Part shown: positions 18,518 to 27,291 of the stretch, piece by piece
Layout: each line of letters starts with the position of its first letter
How positions within the stretch are numbered: the stretch's first letter is position 1
Source of the DNA: Woeseiaceae bacterium
GTDB taxonomy: Bacteria > Pseudomonadota > Gammaproteobacteria > Steroidobacterales > Woeseiaceae
Length of the DNA stretch: 37,227 nucleotides
Direction: 5' to 3'
Assembly (NCBI GenBank): GCA_028277265.1
Contig: JANQGP010000274.1
Coordinates: 1 to 37,227 of the forward strand
Notes under the pieces: generated by a model
Told to the model about the DNA's origin: nothing
Seen by the model: only the letters and a program-made list of their open reading frames with translations
The model's database searches: none
Position numbers and translations under genes: made by a program

Positions 18518-19863
18518 TTAAGCATGCTGCCGGATTCGTCGTCGCCGCGCTGGCCATCATCTGCGCACCGCCCGCCCTTGCCTCGGCGACTGCGTTCGTC
18601 AACGTGCAGGTCGTGCCGATGGACGACGAGCGTGTGGTGTCGGGGCAGACCGTCGTGATCGGCGACGGCAGGATCGTCGCCATTGGTTCCGTCGACGAGG
18701 TGCCGATCCCCGAGCACGCTCATATCGTCGACGGCACCGATCGTTTCCTGATGCCCGGCCTCGCCGAGATGCATGCGCATGTGCCGGATGCAGGGTCACC
18801 GAACATCGATCGATACTTCAGTCTCTATGTGGCGAACGGCATCACGACGATTCGCGGCATGCTTGGCCAGCCCTCCCACCTTGGACTTCGGGACGCACTG
18901 GAGACCGGTGAAGTCTTCGGGCCCCGGCTTTACACATCCGGCCCCTCGCTCAACGGTCGGTCGGTGGACGGCCCGGCGCGGGCGCGAGCGATGGTCGAGG
19001 AGCAACATGCGTCCGGTTACGACTTCATCAAGCTGCACCCCGGCCTGAACAGCGCCGAGTTCGATGCGATCGCAACGACGTCCCGTGAGCTCGGCATTCC
19101 GTTTGCGGGACACGTGCCGGTTGCCGCGGGCGTCGACCATGCGCTGCAAACCGGAATGGCGACCATTGACCACCTCGACGGCTATTTCGCGGCGGCCTTG
19201 CCGCCCGGGAGCACCGGGCTCGGAGGTTACGGCGGTTTCTTCGATGTCATGCTGGTCGAGCTGGTCGACGCCGATCGCATTACCGAGCTTGCCGCTGCGA
19301 CGGCTGCTTCGACCACGTGGAATGTCCCGACCCAGGTTCTCGTTGAACTGCGTATCAACGAGGTGAGCGCCGAAACGCTGAGCAACTGGCCCGAAATGCG
19401 GTACATGCCGGAGGCAACGGTCGCTCGATGGGCCGAGCGGAAGGCGGCGACCCTGACGGAGCGCGGCTTCGATCCCGAGACGGCCGCGCTCGCGATCGAC
19501 GAGCGGCGGCGGCTCATTCTCGAGTTGCACCGCGCCGGCGCCGGGTTGCTTCTCGGATCCGACTCGCCGCAGGTGTTCAGTGTGCCGGGCTTCTCGATTC
19601 ATCGCGAACTCGAGGTCCTGGTTGCTGCCGGACTCAGCCCCTACGAGGCGTTGCGGACAGGGACGGCGTCGGTGGCCGAGTTTTTCGGCAGCCGCGGCGG
19701 CGTGGTCGCCGTCGGACGCGACGCCGACCTCGTTCTGCTCGACGCGGACCCGCTCGCAGATATTCGCAATGCCAGCCGGATTCACGGCGTCATGCTCCGC
19801 GGCGTGTGGTTGCCGGCCAGCGAACTCGAAGCGCGCATCGCCCCTTATCGCCGGGAAAACTGA
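18514..19863 (+). CDS. Exported amidohydrolase family protein
   Basis: Signal peptide; GLAEMHAHVP, GHVPVAAGVDHAL, LLLGSDSPQVF, GRDADLVLLDADPLADI. TTG start overlaps the previous stop. Confidence 0.88.
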   Translation: MIKHAAGFVVAALAIICAPPALASATAFVNVQVVPMDDERVVSGQTVVIGDGRIVAIGSVDEVPIPEHAHIVDGTDRFLMPGLAEMHAHVPDAGSPNIDRYFSLYVANGITTIRGMLGQPSHLGLRDALETGEVFGPRLYTSGPSLNGRSVDGPARARAMVEEQHASGYDFIKLHPGLNSAEFDAIATTSRELGIPFAGHVPVAAGVDHALQTGMATIDHLDGYFAAALPPGSTGLGGYGGFFDVMLVELVDADRITELAAATAASTTWNVPTQVLVELRINEVSAETLSNWPEMRYMPEATVARWAERKAATLTERGFDPETAALAIDERRRLILELHRAGAGLLLGSDSPQVFSVPGFSIHRELEVLVAAGLSPYEALRTGTASVAEFFGSRGGVVAVGRDADLVLLDADPLADIRNASRIHGVMLRGVWLPASELEARIAPYRREN

Positions 19864-19936
19864 CGGCGTTGCAACCAAAACCGGCCGGGAAGCGTCCAAT
19901 AAGTGCAAAGTCGCAAGCGGGAACAAGGGGAACGAT

Positions 19937-20647
19937 ATGCGCAATTTTGCTCTGGCAACGCTCTTCCTGGCAGGACTCGCCGGGCCGGCTGCCGCCGACT
20001 ACTCGGAATCGCGGGAGCTCTCCGTCGACGCCAGCGGCGCGAGCCGGCTGGAACTCGTAACGGGAGCGGGCTCATTGATCGTCCAAGGTGTGAATGGTCT
20101 CGATGCCGTCGAAGTCGACGCAAAAATCGTTGTCGGCGCCATTCGGGACGGCAAAGGCCGCGAGATGATAGAGAAACACGCCGTGCTCGAGCTCGATCGC
20201 AAGGGCGACAGGATCCGGCTGATCGCCGAGTTCGACAACGGCGTCCGGAGCTGGGGGTCGGGTGGCCGAATCGATGTCGTCGTGCGTGCGCCGGCCGGTC
20301 TCGAGCTGTCGATCGACGATGGATCGGGTTCGCTCAGGGTCCGGGACTTCGATGCCGACGTCAGGATCGAAGACGGATCGGGTTCGGTCGTTGTCGACTC
20401 GGTGGGCGCGCTGAATCTCGACGACGGGTCCGGCTCGATCAAGGTCAGGAACGCGGCGGGCGACGTCTACATTAACGATGGATCCGGCAGCATCACGATC
20501 GACACGGTCGATGGCACGGTGACGATCGATGACGGCGCCGGCGGCATCGATGTATCCGGAGTGACCGAGGACCTCGTCATCATCGACGACGGCAGTGGCG
20601 GCATCAGGTTCAACGACGTGCGCGGCAAGGTCGAACAGGACGGCTGA
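19937..20647 (+). CDS. Secreted DDGSGS-repeat (beta-solenoid / DUF4097-like) protein
   Basis: Internal ATG of ORF 19580..20647 gives MRNFALATLFLAGLAGPAAADYSESREL..., a signal peptide followed by six repeats of 17-19 aa. Confidence 0.8.
   Translation: MRNFALATLFLAGLAGPAAADYSESRELSVDASGASRLELVTGAGSLIVQGVNGLDAVEVDAKIVVGAIRDGKGREMIEKHAVLELDRKGDRIRLIAEFDNGVRSWGSGGRIDVVVRAPAGLELSIDDGSGSLRVRDFDADVRIEDGSGSVVVDSVGALNLDDGSGSIKVRNAAGDVYINDGSGSITIDTVDGTVTIDDGAGGIDVSGVTEDLVIIDDGSGGIRFNDVRGKVEQDG
20315..20640 (+). repeat. Six tandem protein repeats of 17-19 aa, consensus (D/E/N)DGSGSxxVxxxxGxVxI
   Basis: IDDGSGSLRVRDFDADV / RIEDGSGSVVVDSVGAL / NLDDGSGSIKVRNAAGDV / YINDGSGSITIDTVDGTV / TIDDGAGGIDVSGVTEDL / VIIDDGSGGIRFNDVRGKV. 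Confidence 0.85.
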
Positions 20648-20748
20648 CAGCCTGCCAATAAGCCAGTTTCGGGCTCAGCGCGCCAGGCTGCCGGTCCGCA
20701 TCTGCTAGACTCTCTCTAAAACGCTTCGTCCGGCGGAGGGGAGGGTTT

Positions 20749-21177
20749 ATGAAACTCGTGCAACACCTGCTCGACGCGAAAGGGAACGAGATCATATCGA
20801 TCGCCCCGGATGCGTCTGTCTTCGATGCAATCAAGCTGATGGCCGGCAAGGGCGTCGGTTCTCTCGTCGTGATGAAAGGCGGCGATATCAAGGGCATCGT
20901 CACGGAACGCGATTATGCGCGCAAAGTTATCATCAGAGGGCGGTCATCCGAATCGACGTCCGTCGGCGAGATCATGACCGCCGACGTGGTCACAACGACG
21001 ACGGATCAAACGGTGAACGAGTGCATGGCGTTGATGACCGAGAAAGGCGTTCGACACCTTCCTGTCGTTGCCGATGCGAAGGTCGTCGGCATGATATCCA
21101 TGCGCGATCTCGTCCACGCGATTATCGTGGACCAGCAGGAAGAGATCGAGCAGCTCGAGCATTACATCAGCGGCTAG
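20749..21177 (+). CDS. CBS domain-containing protein (tandem CBS pair)
   Basis: APDASVFDAIKLMAGKGVGSLVVMKGGDIKGIVTERDYARKVI...TDQTVNECMALMTEKGVRHLPVVADAKVVGMISMRDL; strong SD before the ATG. Confidence 0.93.
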   Translation: MKLVQHLLDAKGNEIISIAPDASVFDAIKLMAGKGVGSLVVMKGGDIKGIVTERDYARKVIIRGRSSESTSVGEIMTADVVTTTTDQTVNECMALMTEKGVRHLPVVADAKVVGMISMRDLVHAIIVDQQEEIEQLEHYISG

Positions 21178-21211
21178 CAGCCTGTTCAAAAAGCACTTCG
21201 CGGAGCGCAAT

Positions 21212-22093
21212 GTGAAGGAAGTTCCCGGGTACGACCGGCGCGTCATGCGTCTCTTCGACACCTACGTGCACGGGCAGATGAGCCGGCGCGAATTCCTCGA
21301 CCGGCTGGCAACCGTCACGGCGTCGACCACGGCTGCCGCCGCGATCCTCGCGAGCCTGAGTCCCGACTACGCGCTCGCGCAACAGGTCGATCCTGACGAC
21401 AAGTCGATTCGTGCATCGTACAAGCGCTACGGATCGCCGAAGGGCGCCGGCGTCATGAACGGATACTTCGCGCGTCCCGCGGCGACGGGCCACAAACTGC
21501 CGGCCGTGCTCGTCATCCATGAAAACCGCGGTCTCAACCCCTATATCGAGGACGTCGTCCGGCGACTTGCCGTGGCCGGGTTCATCGCGTATGCGCCGGA
21601 CGCGCTGACGCCACTCGGCGGCTATCCGGGGAACGACGGCGAAGGGCGCGCGTTGCAACGCCAGCGTGATCGCGACGAGATGGCCGAGGACTTCATCGCG
21701 GCTGTCGACTTCCTCATCAAACACCCGGATTGCACGGGCAAGGTCGGTGCCGTCGGTTTCTGTTTCGGCGGCAGCATGGTCATGCAGCTTGCCGTTCGGG
21801 TTCCCGAGCTCAGAGCGGGAGTCGCCTTCTACGGCCGCCACCCTGATCCACGCCTCGCATCGTCCATCAATGCGCCGCTCCTGTTCCATCACGCTGAACT
21901 CGACGAGCGCGTCAATGCCAGCTGGCCGGACTTCGAAGCTGCACTCGAAGCGGCCGACCGCGAGTACACGAACTACGACTACGACGATGTCGGCCACGGA
22001 TTTCATAATGACACCACGCCGAGGTTTGACGAGGCGGCCGCACGGCTCGCCTGGGAGCGGACCCTGGCGTTTTTCGCCGCAGAATTGCAATGA
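21212..22093 (+). CDS. Dienelactone hydrolase family protein with Tat-type signal
   Basis: SRREFLDRLATVTAS (Tat-like), IHENRGLNPYIEDVVRRLA, VGFCFGGSM nucleophile elbow, GHGFHND. Confidence 0.9.
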   Translation: MKEVPGYDRRVMRLFDTYVHGQMSRREFLDRLATVTASTTAAAAILASLSPDYALAQQVDPDDKSIRASYKRYGSPKGAGVMNGYFARPAATGHKLPAVLVIHENRGLNPYIEDVVRRLAVAGFIAYAPDALTPLGGYPGNDGEGRALQRQRDRDEMAEDFIAAVDFLIKHPDCTGKVGAVGFCFGGSMVMQLAVRVPELRAGVAFYGRHPDPRLASSINAPLLFHHAELDERVNASWPDFEAALEAADREYTNYDYDDVGHGFHNDTTPRFDEAAARLAWERTLAFFAAELQ

Positions 22094-22632
22094 AACTCAG
22101 GCCCCTGCATATCTGGCTCTTCGTTCTGCTTGCAATCCTTTTGCTGGCGTGGTCGCAGGTCGCGGCCGACGAGGACAACCGGACGATCATCGGACCGCGC
22201 AATCCGCCGCTCGCCGAGGGCGCCGAGGCCCTCAACGCCGGCGATGCCGAGGAAGGCGTACGACTGAGCCTTCGCGGGCTCGAGATGGCGCAAGGCAATC
22301 GTGAGCGCAAGAGCGCGCATTCCAATCTGTGTGCCGGATACCTGTTGATGGACAAGCCGTTGACGGCTCTCGGGCATTGCGATGCGGCCATCGCGATCGA
22401 CCCGGATTTCTGGCGAGCCTACAATAACCGCGCGCTCGTTTACCTTCGCCTCGATCGGTTCGAGGAATCCGAAGCCGATATCGCAAAGGGCCAGGCGTTA
22501 CGGCCCTCGTCGGTCAAGCTCAAGGAAACGCGGGGATTGCTCCTCGACGAAACGGACCCGGTTGTCGAGAGCATCGAAGTCGATGAACGGCGAAGCGTGG
22601 TGAATGGCGGCCAGGACGATGCTGGCAACTAG
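22090..22632 (+). CDS. TPR-like repeat protein with N-terminal TM/signal
   Basis: NAGDAEEGVRLSLRGLEMAQGNRERKSAHSNLCAGYLLMDKPLTALGHCDAAIAIDPDFWRAYNNRALVYLRLDRFEESEADIAKGQAL; ATGA overlap with the upstream gene. Confidence 0.8.
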   Translation: MKLRPLHIWLFVLLAILLLAWSQVAADEDNRTIIGPRNPPLAEGAEALNAGDAEEGVRLSLRGLEMAQGNRERKSAHSNLCAGYLLMDKPLTALGHCDAAIAIDPDFWRAYNNRALVYLRLDRFEESEADIAKGQALRPSSVKLKETRGLLLDETDPVVESIEVDERRSVVNGGQDDAGN

Positions 22633-22990
22633 CGTTGCGCTGATGCTGCTGGCAACCGATCCCGCGTCCTCGGTGGATGGCATATCGAGGACGGACTCCG
22701 CCACGAACCGGGTCCCGTTGCACACCGTGATTCCGGACTACCCGAGGACTGCACGTCGCGATCGCATCGAAGGCGAGGTCCAGGTGTGTTTCAACATCAC
22801 CCGACGAGGGTATCCGACGCGTATCGCCGTGCGTCGCAGTACCCACCGCGTATTCGAGAAGCCGTCGCGCAGAGCCGTGCGAAAATCCACCTGGCTGCCG
22901 ATCGGCAGCGACGAGCCGACGACGGGCATCAAGGCGTGCCGCACGTTTCGCTTCAATCTCGTGCCGGTGTCGGCCGACGAGCGAGATTGA
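22604..22990 (+). CDS. TonB C-terminal domain (energy transducer-like) protein
   Basis: VIPDYPRTARRDRIEGEVQVCFNITRRGYPTRIAVRRSTHRVFEKPSRRAVRKSTW; start possibly ATG 22619; overlaps the end of the TPR gene. Confidence 0.75.
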   Translation: MAARTMLATSVALMLLATDPASSVDGISRTDSATNRVPLHTVIPDYPRTARRDRIEGEVQVCFNITRRGYPTRIAVRRSTHRVFEKPSRRAVRKSTWLPIGSDEPTTGIKACRTFRFNLVPVSADERD

Positions 22991-23576
22991 GGATACGGGT
23001 CGCGGCCTGCTCCAGGGTTCCGCCGATGCTGATGAGGCCCCCAGGATGTCCCGCCATCACCGCGATACCCACGTTCGCAAGGTCGCCGTGTATGTAGAGC
23101 CGTCTGAACTCTCCGGCCATTGCCGGCGTACCGTACGCGACCGCCGGATCGGTCGTCGGCAAGACGTCGCGAGCGCTGTTCCACAACTCGTCACTGTGCA
23201 CGTGCACGACCGCGCGGATGCCCAGGTTGACCCTGTAGATCGCAGCATGTGTCATCGCTTCGGAGGACGCTTCGACCGGGCCGCAGCAGTGCACCCGGTT
23301 GGTTTCGATATCGCATGAGGTAACCAGCGTATAGTGAGACCGGTCGGTGACTTCGAGGTGCCCGGTCTGGGTACCGCTGATGAAAAACTGGCCGGGCTGA
23401 CCGGCATGCACGCTGATGTTGCCGTAACCGACCTCGTGCTCGTCGTCGTAACCGATGAGTCCGAGGGCAAACAACTCGCGGCGCCAGCGATCGAGTTCCT
23501 CGGCGACGGCGGCTGCCGGAGGCGGTCCGGGGGCCCAGACGCTTTCGTACTTGATGTAACCTTCGTCGTACGTCAC
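22953..23576 (-). CDS. Class II aldolase/adducin family protein
   Basis: GYGNISVH, FFISGTQTG, GPVEASSEAMTHAAIYR, AVVHVHSDELW, MAGHPGGLI: class II aldolase glycine loop, active-site acid and metal histidines. GTG start overlaps the mtnA stop. Confidence 0.85.
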   Translation of the reverse strand: MTYDEGYIKYESVWAPGPPPAAAVAEELDRWRRELFALGLIGYDDEHEVGYGNISVHAGQPGQFFISGTQTGHLEVTDRSHYTLVTSCDIETNRVHCCGPVEASSEAMTHAAIYRVNLGIRAVVHVHSDELWNSARDVLPTTDPAVAYGTPAMAGEFRRLYIHGDLANVGIAVMAGHPGGLISIGGTLEQAATRILNLARRPTPARD

Positions 23577-24661
23577 TTCTCGCGCATCTCCGGAAAAAGG
23601 CCGAGCAGGCCGTCTTCGGAGGCGTCGCAGACACCGCGTTCCGTGATCAGGCCCGTCACGAGCCGCGCTGGCGTGACGTCGAACGCGTAGTTGCTGACCG
23701 GCGTGTCGTTCGCCGTCGTGCAGACACGTAGCGGTTCGCCGTCGTGCACCCCGTAGATGTGGCTGACCTCCTCCGGTTCGCGCTCCTCGATCGGAATTTC
23801 ACGAATGCCTTCGCGGCTGTGCCAGTCGATCGTCGTCGACGGCAGCGCGACGTAAAACGGAACGCCGTTGTCGAAAGCGGCCAGCGCCTTGAGGTAAGTA
23901 CCGATCTTGTTGGCCACATCGCCGCAGCGTGTCGTACGGTCCGTCCCGGTGATGACGACGTCGACCATGCCGTGTTGCATCAGGTGTCCGCCTGCGTTGT
24001 CGACAATCAGCGTGTGCGGCACGTCGCTCGCAGCGAGCTCCCAGGCCGTCAGCTGCGAACCCTGGTTGCGAGGCCGGGTTTCGTCGACCCAGACGTGCAC
24101 GTCTATGCCCTGCTGCTGCGCGAAGTAGACGGGCGCGGTTGCAGTACCGTAGTTGATCGTGGCGAGCGCCCCCGCGTTGCAGTGCGTCAATACGTTGACG
24201 ACACCGTTCTTTCGAGCCGCGATGTCCGCGAGCAGGCGCACGCCATGCTCGCCGATGCCGCGGCTGATCTCGATGTCTTCGTCGCAGATGGCCTGCGCCT
24301 CGTCACGGAGGGCCTCGGGCAGCCCGGTGTCGCCGGTGTCGCCGACGACGGCGAGCATGCGTTCGATACCCCAGCGCAGATTGACCGCGGTCGGCCGTGA
24401 CTTCAGAAGTCGGGTGGCCGCCTCGCGGACAAACGTCGACGACGGGTTCTCGACCGCAGCGAGATAAAGGCCCCATGCGGCCGTGGCGCCGATCAACGGA
24501 GCGCCCCTGACGTACATTTCCCCAATCGCTTTGTCGGCGTCCCGCCAGGTGAGGAGGTCATGAACGACGTAGTCGTGCGGCAAGAGCCGCTGGTCGATGA
24601 TCTGGACGATCGACGCGTCGTCGGGCTTGAGCCAGATCGTGCGGAAGTCGGCGGCAGTCAC
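23573..24661 (-). CDS. mtnA: S-methyl-5-thioribose-1-phosphate isomerase
   Basis: IDQRLLPHDYV, MYVRGAPLIGATAAWGL, VLTHCNAGALAT, VWVDETRPRNQGSQLTAWEL, ITGTDRTTRCGDVANKIGTY. Confidence 0.95.
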   Translation of the reverse strand: MTAADFRTIWLKPDDASIVQIIDQRLLPHDYVVHDLLTWRDADKAIGEMYVRGAPLIGATAAWGLYLAAVENPSSTFVREAATRLLKSRPTAVNLRWGIERMLAVVGDTGDTGLPEALRDEAQAICDEDIEISRGIGEHGVRLLADIAARKNGVVNVLTHCNAGALATINYGTATAPVYFAQQQGIDVHVWVDETRPRNQGSQLTAWELAASDVPHTLIVDNAGGHLMQHGMVDVVITGTDRTTRCGDVANKIGTYLKALAAFDNGVPFYVALPSTTIDWHSREGIREIPIEEREPEEVSHIYGVHDGEPLRVCTTANDTPVSNYAFDVTPARLVTGLITERGVCDASEDGLLGLFPEMREK

Positions 24662-24671
24662 GAGGCCGCAA

Positions 24672-25571
24672 TCAGCCTTCGAGCCCGGCGGCCAGCCGGG
24701 CCGAACGCAGCGTGTTGAACATCAGCATCGTGATCGTCATCGGCCCGACGCCGCCGGGAACCGGCGTCACGGCGGCGGCGACCTCGAGCGCCTCATCGTA
24801 GTCCACGTCGCCGGTGAGTTTCGTCTTCGTCTCGCCGTCGACCTCTTTCTCGATGCGATTGATGCCCACGTCGACGACGACGGCGCCCGGCTTCAGCCAG
24901 TCGCCCTTGATCATGTCGGGCTGGCCGACGGCCGCAATCACGATATCGGCTTCGCGGACCACGCCCGGCAGGTCCTTCGTACGGCTGTGGCATATCGTTA
25001 CGGTCGCATTGCGCTGCAGCAGCAGGGCCGCCATCGGTTTGCCGACGATGTTGGACCGACCGACAACGACGGCGCTGAGTCCCGAAAAGTCGCCGCCGAG
25101 TTCATCTTCGATCATCAGGATACAACCGGCCGGTGTGCAGGGTACGAACGCGTCCGCGGTATGCCCGGCGGACAGTTTGCCGACGTTCACGAAGTGGAAA
25201 CCGTCAACGTCCTTGGTCGGCGCTATCGATTGTGTAACGGCCAATTCGTCGAGATGGCCGGGCAGTGGCAGCTGCACGAGAATGCCGTGGATCGAATCGT
25301 CGCGGTTGAGTTCGTCGATGAGTCCGAGGACGTCCTCCTGGGAAGTATCCCCGGCGAGCGAGTGTTGCACCGAGTGGAAGCCACAGGCCTCGGCACGCCG
25401 CTTCTTGTTGCGGACGTAGACCTGGCTTGCGGGGTCCTCGCCGATGATGACGACGGCCAGCCCCGGCTTGACGCCGTGGTCCGCGAGCAATGCGGCAGTC
25501 TGTTCGGTAATGGACTCGGCCAACTGTTCGGCCTTGGCCTTGCCGTCAATACGTGTGGCGGTCATCGTCAT
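24672..25571 (-). CDS. folD: Bifunctional methylenetetrahydrofolate dehydrogenase/methenyltetrahydrofolate cyclohydrolase
   Basis: [72 protein letters not shown]. Confidence 0.97.
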   Translation of the reverse strand: MTMTATRIDGKAKAEQLAESITEQTAALLADHGVKPGLAVVIIGEDPASQVYVRNKKRRAEACGFHSVQHSLAGDTSQEDVLGLIDELNRDDSIHGILVQLPLPGHLDELAVTQSIAPTKDVDGFHFVNVGKLSAGHTADAFVPCTPAGCILMIEDELGGDFSGLSAVVVGRSNIVGKPMAALLLQRNATVTICHSRTKDLPGVVREADIVIAAVGQPDMIKGDWLKPGAVVVDVGINRIEKEVDGETKTKLTGDVDYDEALEVAAAVTPVPGGVGPMTITMLMFNTLRSARLAAGLEG

Positions 25572-25713
25572 TAGCCCTGCAGTTCGGGAAGCGGGCCGTA
25601 GGGTAACGTGTCGCCGGACCGGTTTCTACTCGGGGACGTCCGGTGTCATGCGTTCGGTCATGGCTCGGGATAGAATGCGCGTTGTTCCCGACGAGCATTC
25701 TGATTTGAGAACC

Positions 25714-26610
25714 ATGCTTCAGCAGCTGCGCGGCCTGTTCGTTTTCGCAGGCTTTGCGATCAATACGATCTTCTGGTTCGTGCCCGTATTCCTTCTCGGT
25801 ATCGTCAAACTGCTCGTTCCGATCGCGTCGATTCGTCGCGGGCTGACGCGTTTGCTCATGAAGATGGGCGAGGCATGGGTCGCGATCAACTCCGCCAACC
25901 TCGCGACGTTCGCGTCCATAGACTGGAAGTCACGCGGTTTGGAGGGTCTGCGACGCGATCGCTGGTACCTCGTGATGTCCAACCACCAGACCTGGGTGGA
26001 CATCCTCGTATTGCAGAAGGTATTCAACCGGCGCGTGCCGTTCCTGAAGTTCTTCATCAAGCAGCAGCTGATCTGGTTTCCGTTTCTCGGCATCGCCTGG
26101 TGGGCGCTCGACATGCCGTTCATGAAACGCTATTCGCCGAAGTACCTGGCGGCGAACCCGCACATGAAAGGCAAGGATCTCGAGACCACGCGGCGCGCAT
26201 GCGCGAAGTTCCGCAATACACCGACGTCAGTGATCAATTTCGTCGAAGGTACGCGTTTCAGTGAGGCCAAGCGCGACGCGCGAAACGTACCGTATCGCCA
26301 CCTGTTGCAGCCGCGCGCCGGCGGATTCGCGATTGCGATGGCGTCAATGGGTGAGCTGTTCGACGCCGTGCTGGACGTGACGCTCGTCTACCCGGATGGT
26401 CCCGCCGGTTTCTGGGAGGTATGCTGCGGGCGCCATGTCGAAGTACTGGTCGACGTGCGCGAGCGACCGATCGAGCGCTGGCTCTTCGAGGGAGACTACG
26501 AGAACGATCGTGAATTCCGGCGGCGCGTACACAGCTGGCTCGGCGACATTTGGCAAGAGAAGGACGACCTGATACAACAGATTCTCGATAGTCGGAGGTC
26601 GCATGACTGA
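25714..26610 (+). CDS. PlsC/YihG-like acyltransferase
   Basis: Start MLQQLRGLFVF inside ORF 25444..26610; SNHQTWVDILVLQ (HX4D), FVEGTRFSEAKRD. Confidence 0.88.
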   Translation: MLQQLRGLFVFAGFAINTIFWFVPVFLLGIVKLLVPIASIRRGLTRLLMKMGEAWVAINSANLATFASIDWKSRGLEGLRRDRWYLVMSNHQTWVDILVLQKVFNRRVPFLKFFIKQQLIWFPFLGIAWWALDMPFMKRYSPKYLAANPHMKGKDLETTRRACAKFRNTPTSVINFVEGTRFSEAKRDARNVPYRHLLQPRAGGFAIAMASMGELFDAVLDVTLVYPDGPAGFWEVCCGRHVEVLVDVRERPIERWLFEGDYENDREFRRRVHSWLGDIWQEKDDLIQQILDSRRSHD

Positions 26611-26974
26611 TAGCCGCCAATACGATACCGTGTCGTTCGACGTACGCGATAACGCGACAATGCTGTTCTTCGCCAGGACCTCCGAGGTCGGCGAGATCAA
26701 CGACTACCTGTTGCTGATGCGTACGATCGAAGAGGATTTCGACGAATCCATTTACATCGAGATCAATGAGCAGCAGTTCGGCGGTCACAACCTGATTCGT
26801 GAGGCTTCGCTGACCGGCAATGTCCTGACGCTGCGCCTCGTCGAGCCCGCCAAGGAACTCGGCGACACGACGGATATCGTGCTCACCTGGTCCGAGACAA
26901 CGGACAACCTCGATGCGATAGAGGTTGGTGCATTTCGAGTGCTTGGCGACATGCTGGTCGGCGGCAACGCCTGA
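26603..26974 (+). CDS. Small protein, possibly Imm10-family immunity-like
   Basis: 123 aa; INDYLLLMRTIEEDFDESIYIEINEQQFGGHNLIREASLTGNVLTLRL resembles the Imm10 pattern (YLLLQR...YIEIN.Q...); overlaps the previous gene by 8 nt. Confidence 0.45.
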   Translation: MTDSRQYDTVSFDVRDNATMLFFARTSEVGEINDYLLLMRTIEEDFDESIYIEINEQQFGGHNLIREASLTGNVLTLRLVEPAKELGDTTDIVLTWSETTDNLDAIEVGAFRVLGDMLVGGNA

Positions 26975-26982
26975 AACCCACG

Positions 26983-27291
26983 GTGGCGCAGGCCGAATTC
27001 AGCCTCTATATCGTGCGCTGCAATGGCGGCACGCTGTACACGGGCATCGCAACCGACGTCCACAAGAGAGTCGAAGAGCATCGCGCCGGCCGACGCGGCG
27101 CCAGGTACCTGCGGGGCCGTGGTCCGATCGAACTCGTATTCGCCGAAGTCGCCGGCGATCGGGTCCGCGCATCGCAACTGGAGTATCGCGTCAAGAAACT
27201 GCCGCGCAGCGAGAAGCTCGCATTGATCGACGGCCGGCGCGATCTCGCCGATCTGCTCCGGGATCAGGTGCTCGGCGATGACGGCGCGTAA
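26983..27291 (+). CDS. GIY-YIG nuclease superfamily protein (YhbQ-like)
   Basis: SLYIVRCNGGTLYTGIATDVHKRVEEHRAGRRGARYLRGRGPIELVFAE; GTG start. Confidence 0.9.
   Translation: MAQAEFSLYIVRCNGGTLYTGIATDVHKRVEEHRAGRRGARYLRGRGPIELVFAEVAGDRVRASQLEYRVKKLPRSEKLALIDGRRDLADLLRDQVLGDDGA

Noticed and set aside
18796-19944. Minus-strand 382-aa ORF
   Set aside because: Antisense shadow of the amidohydrolase.
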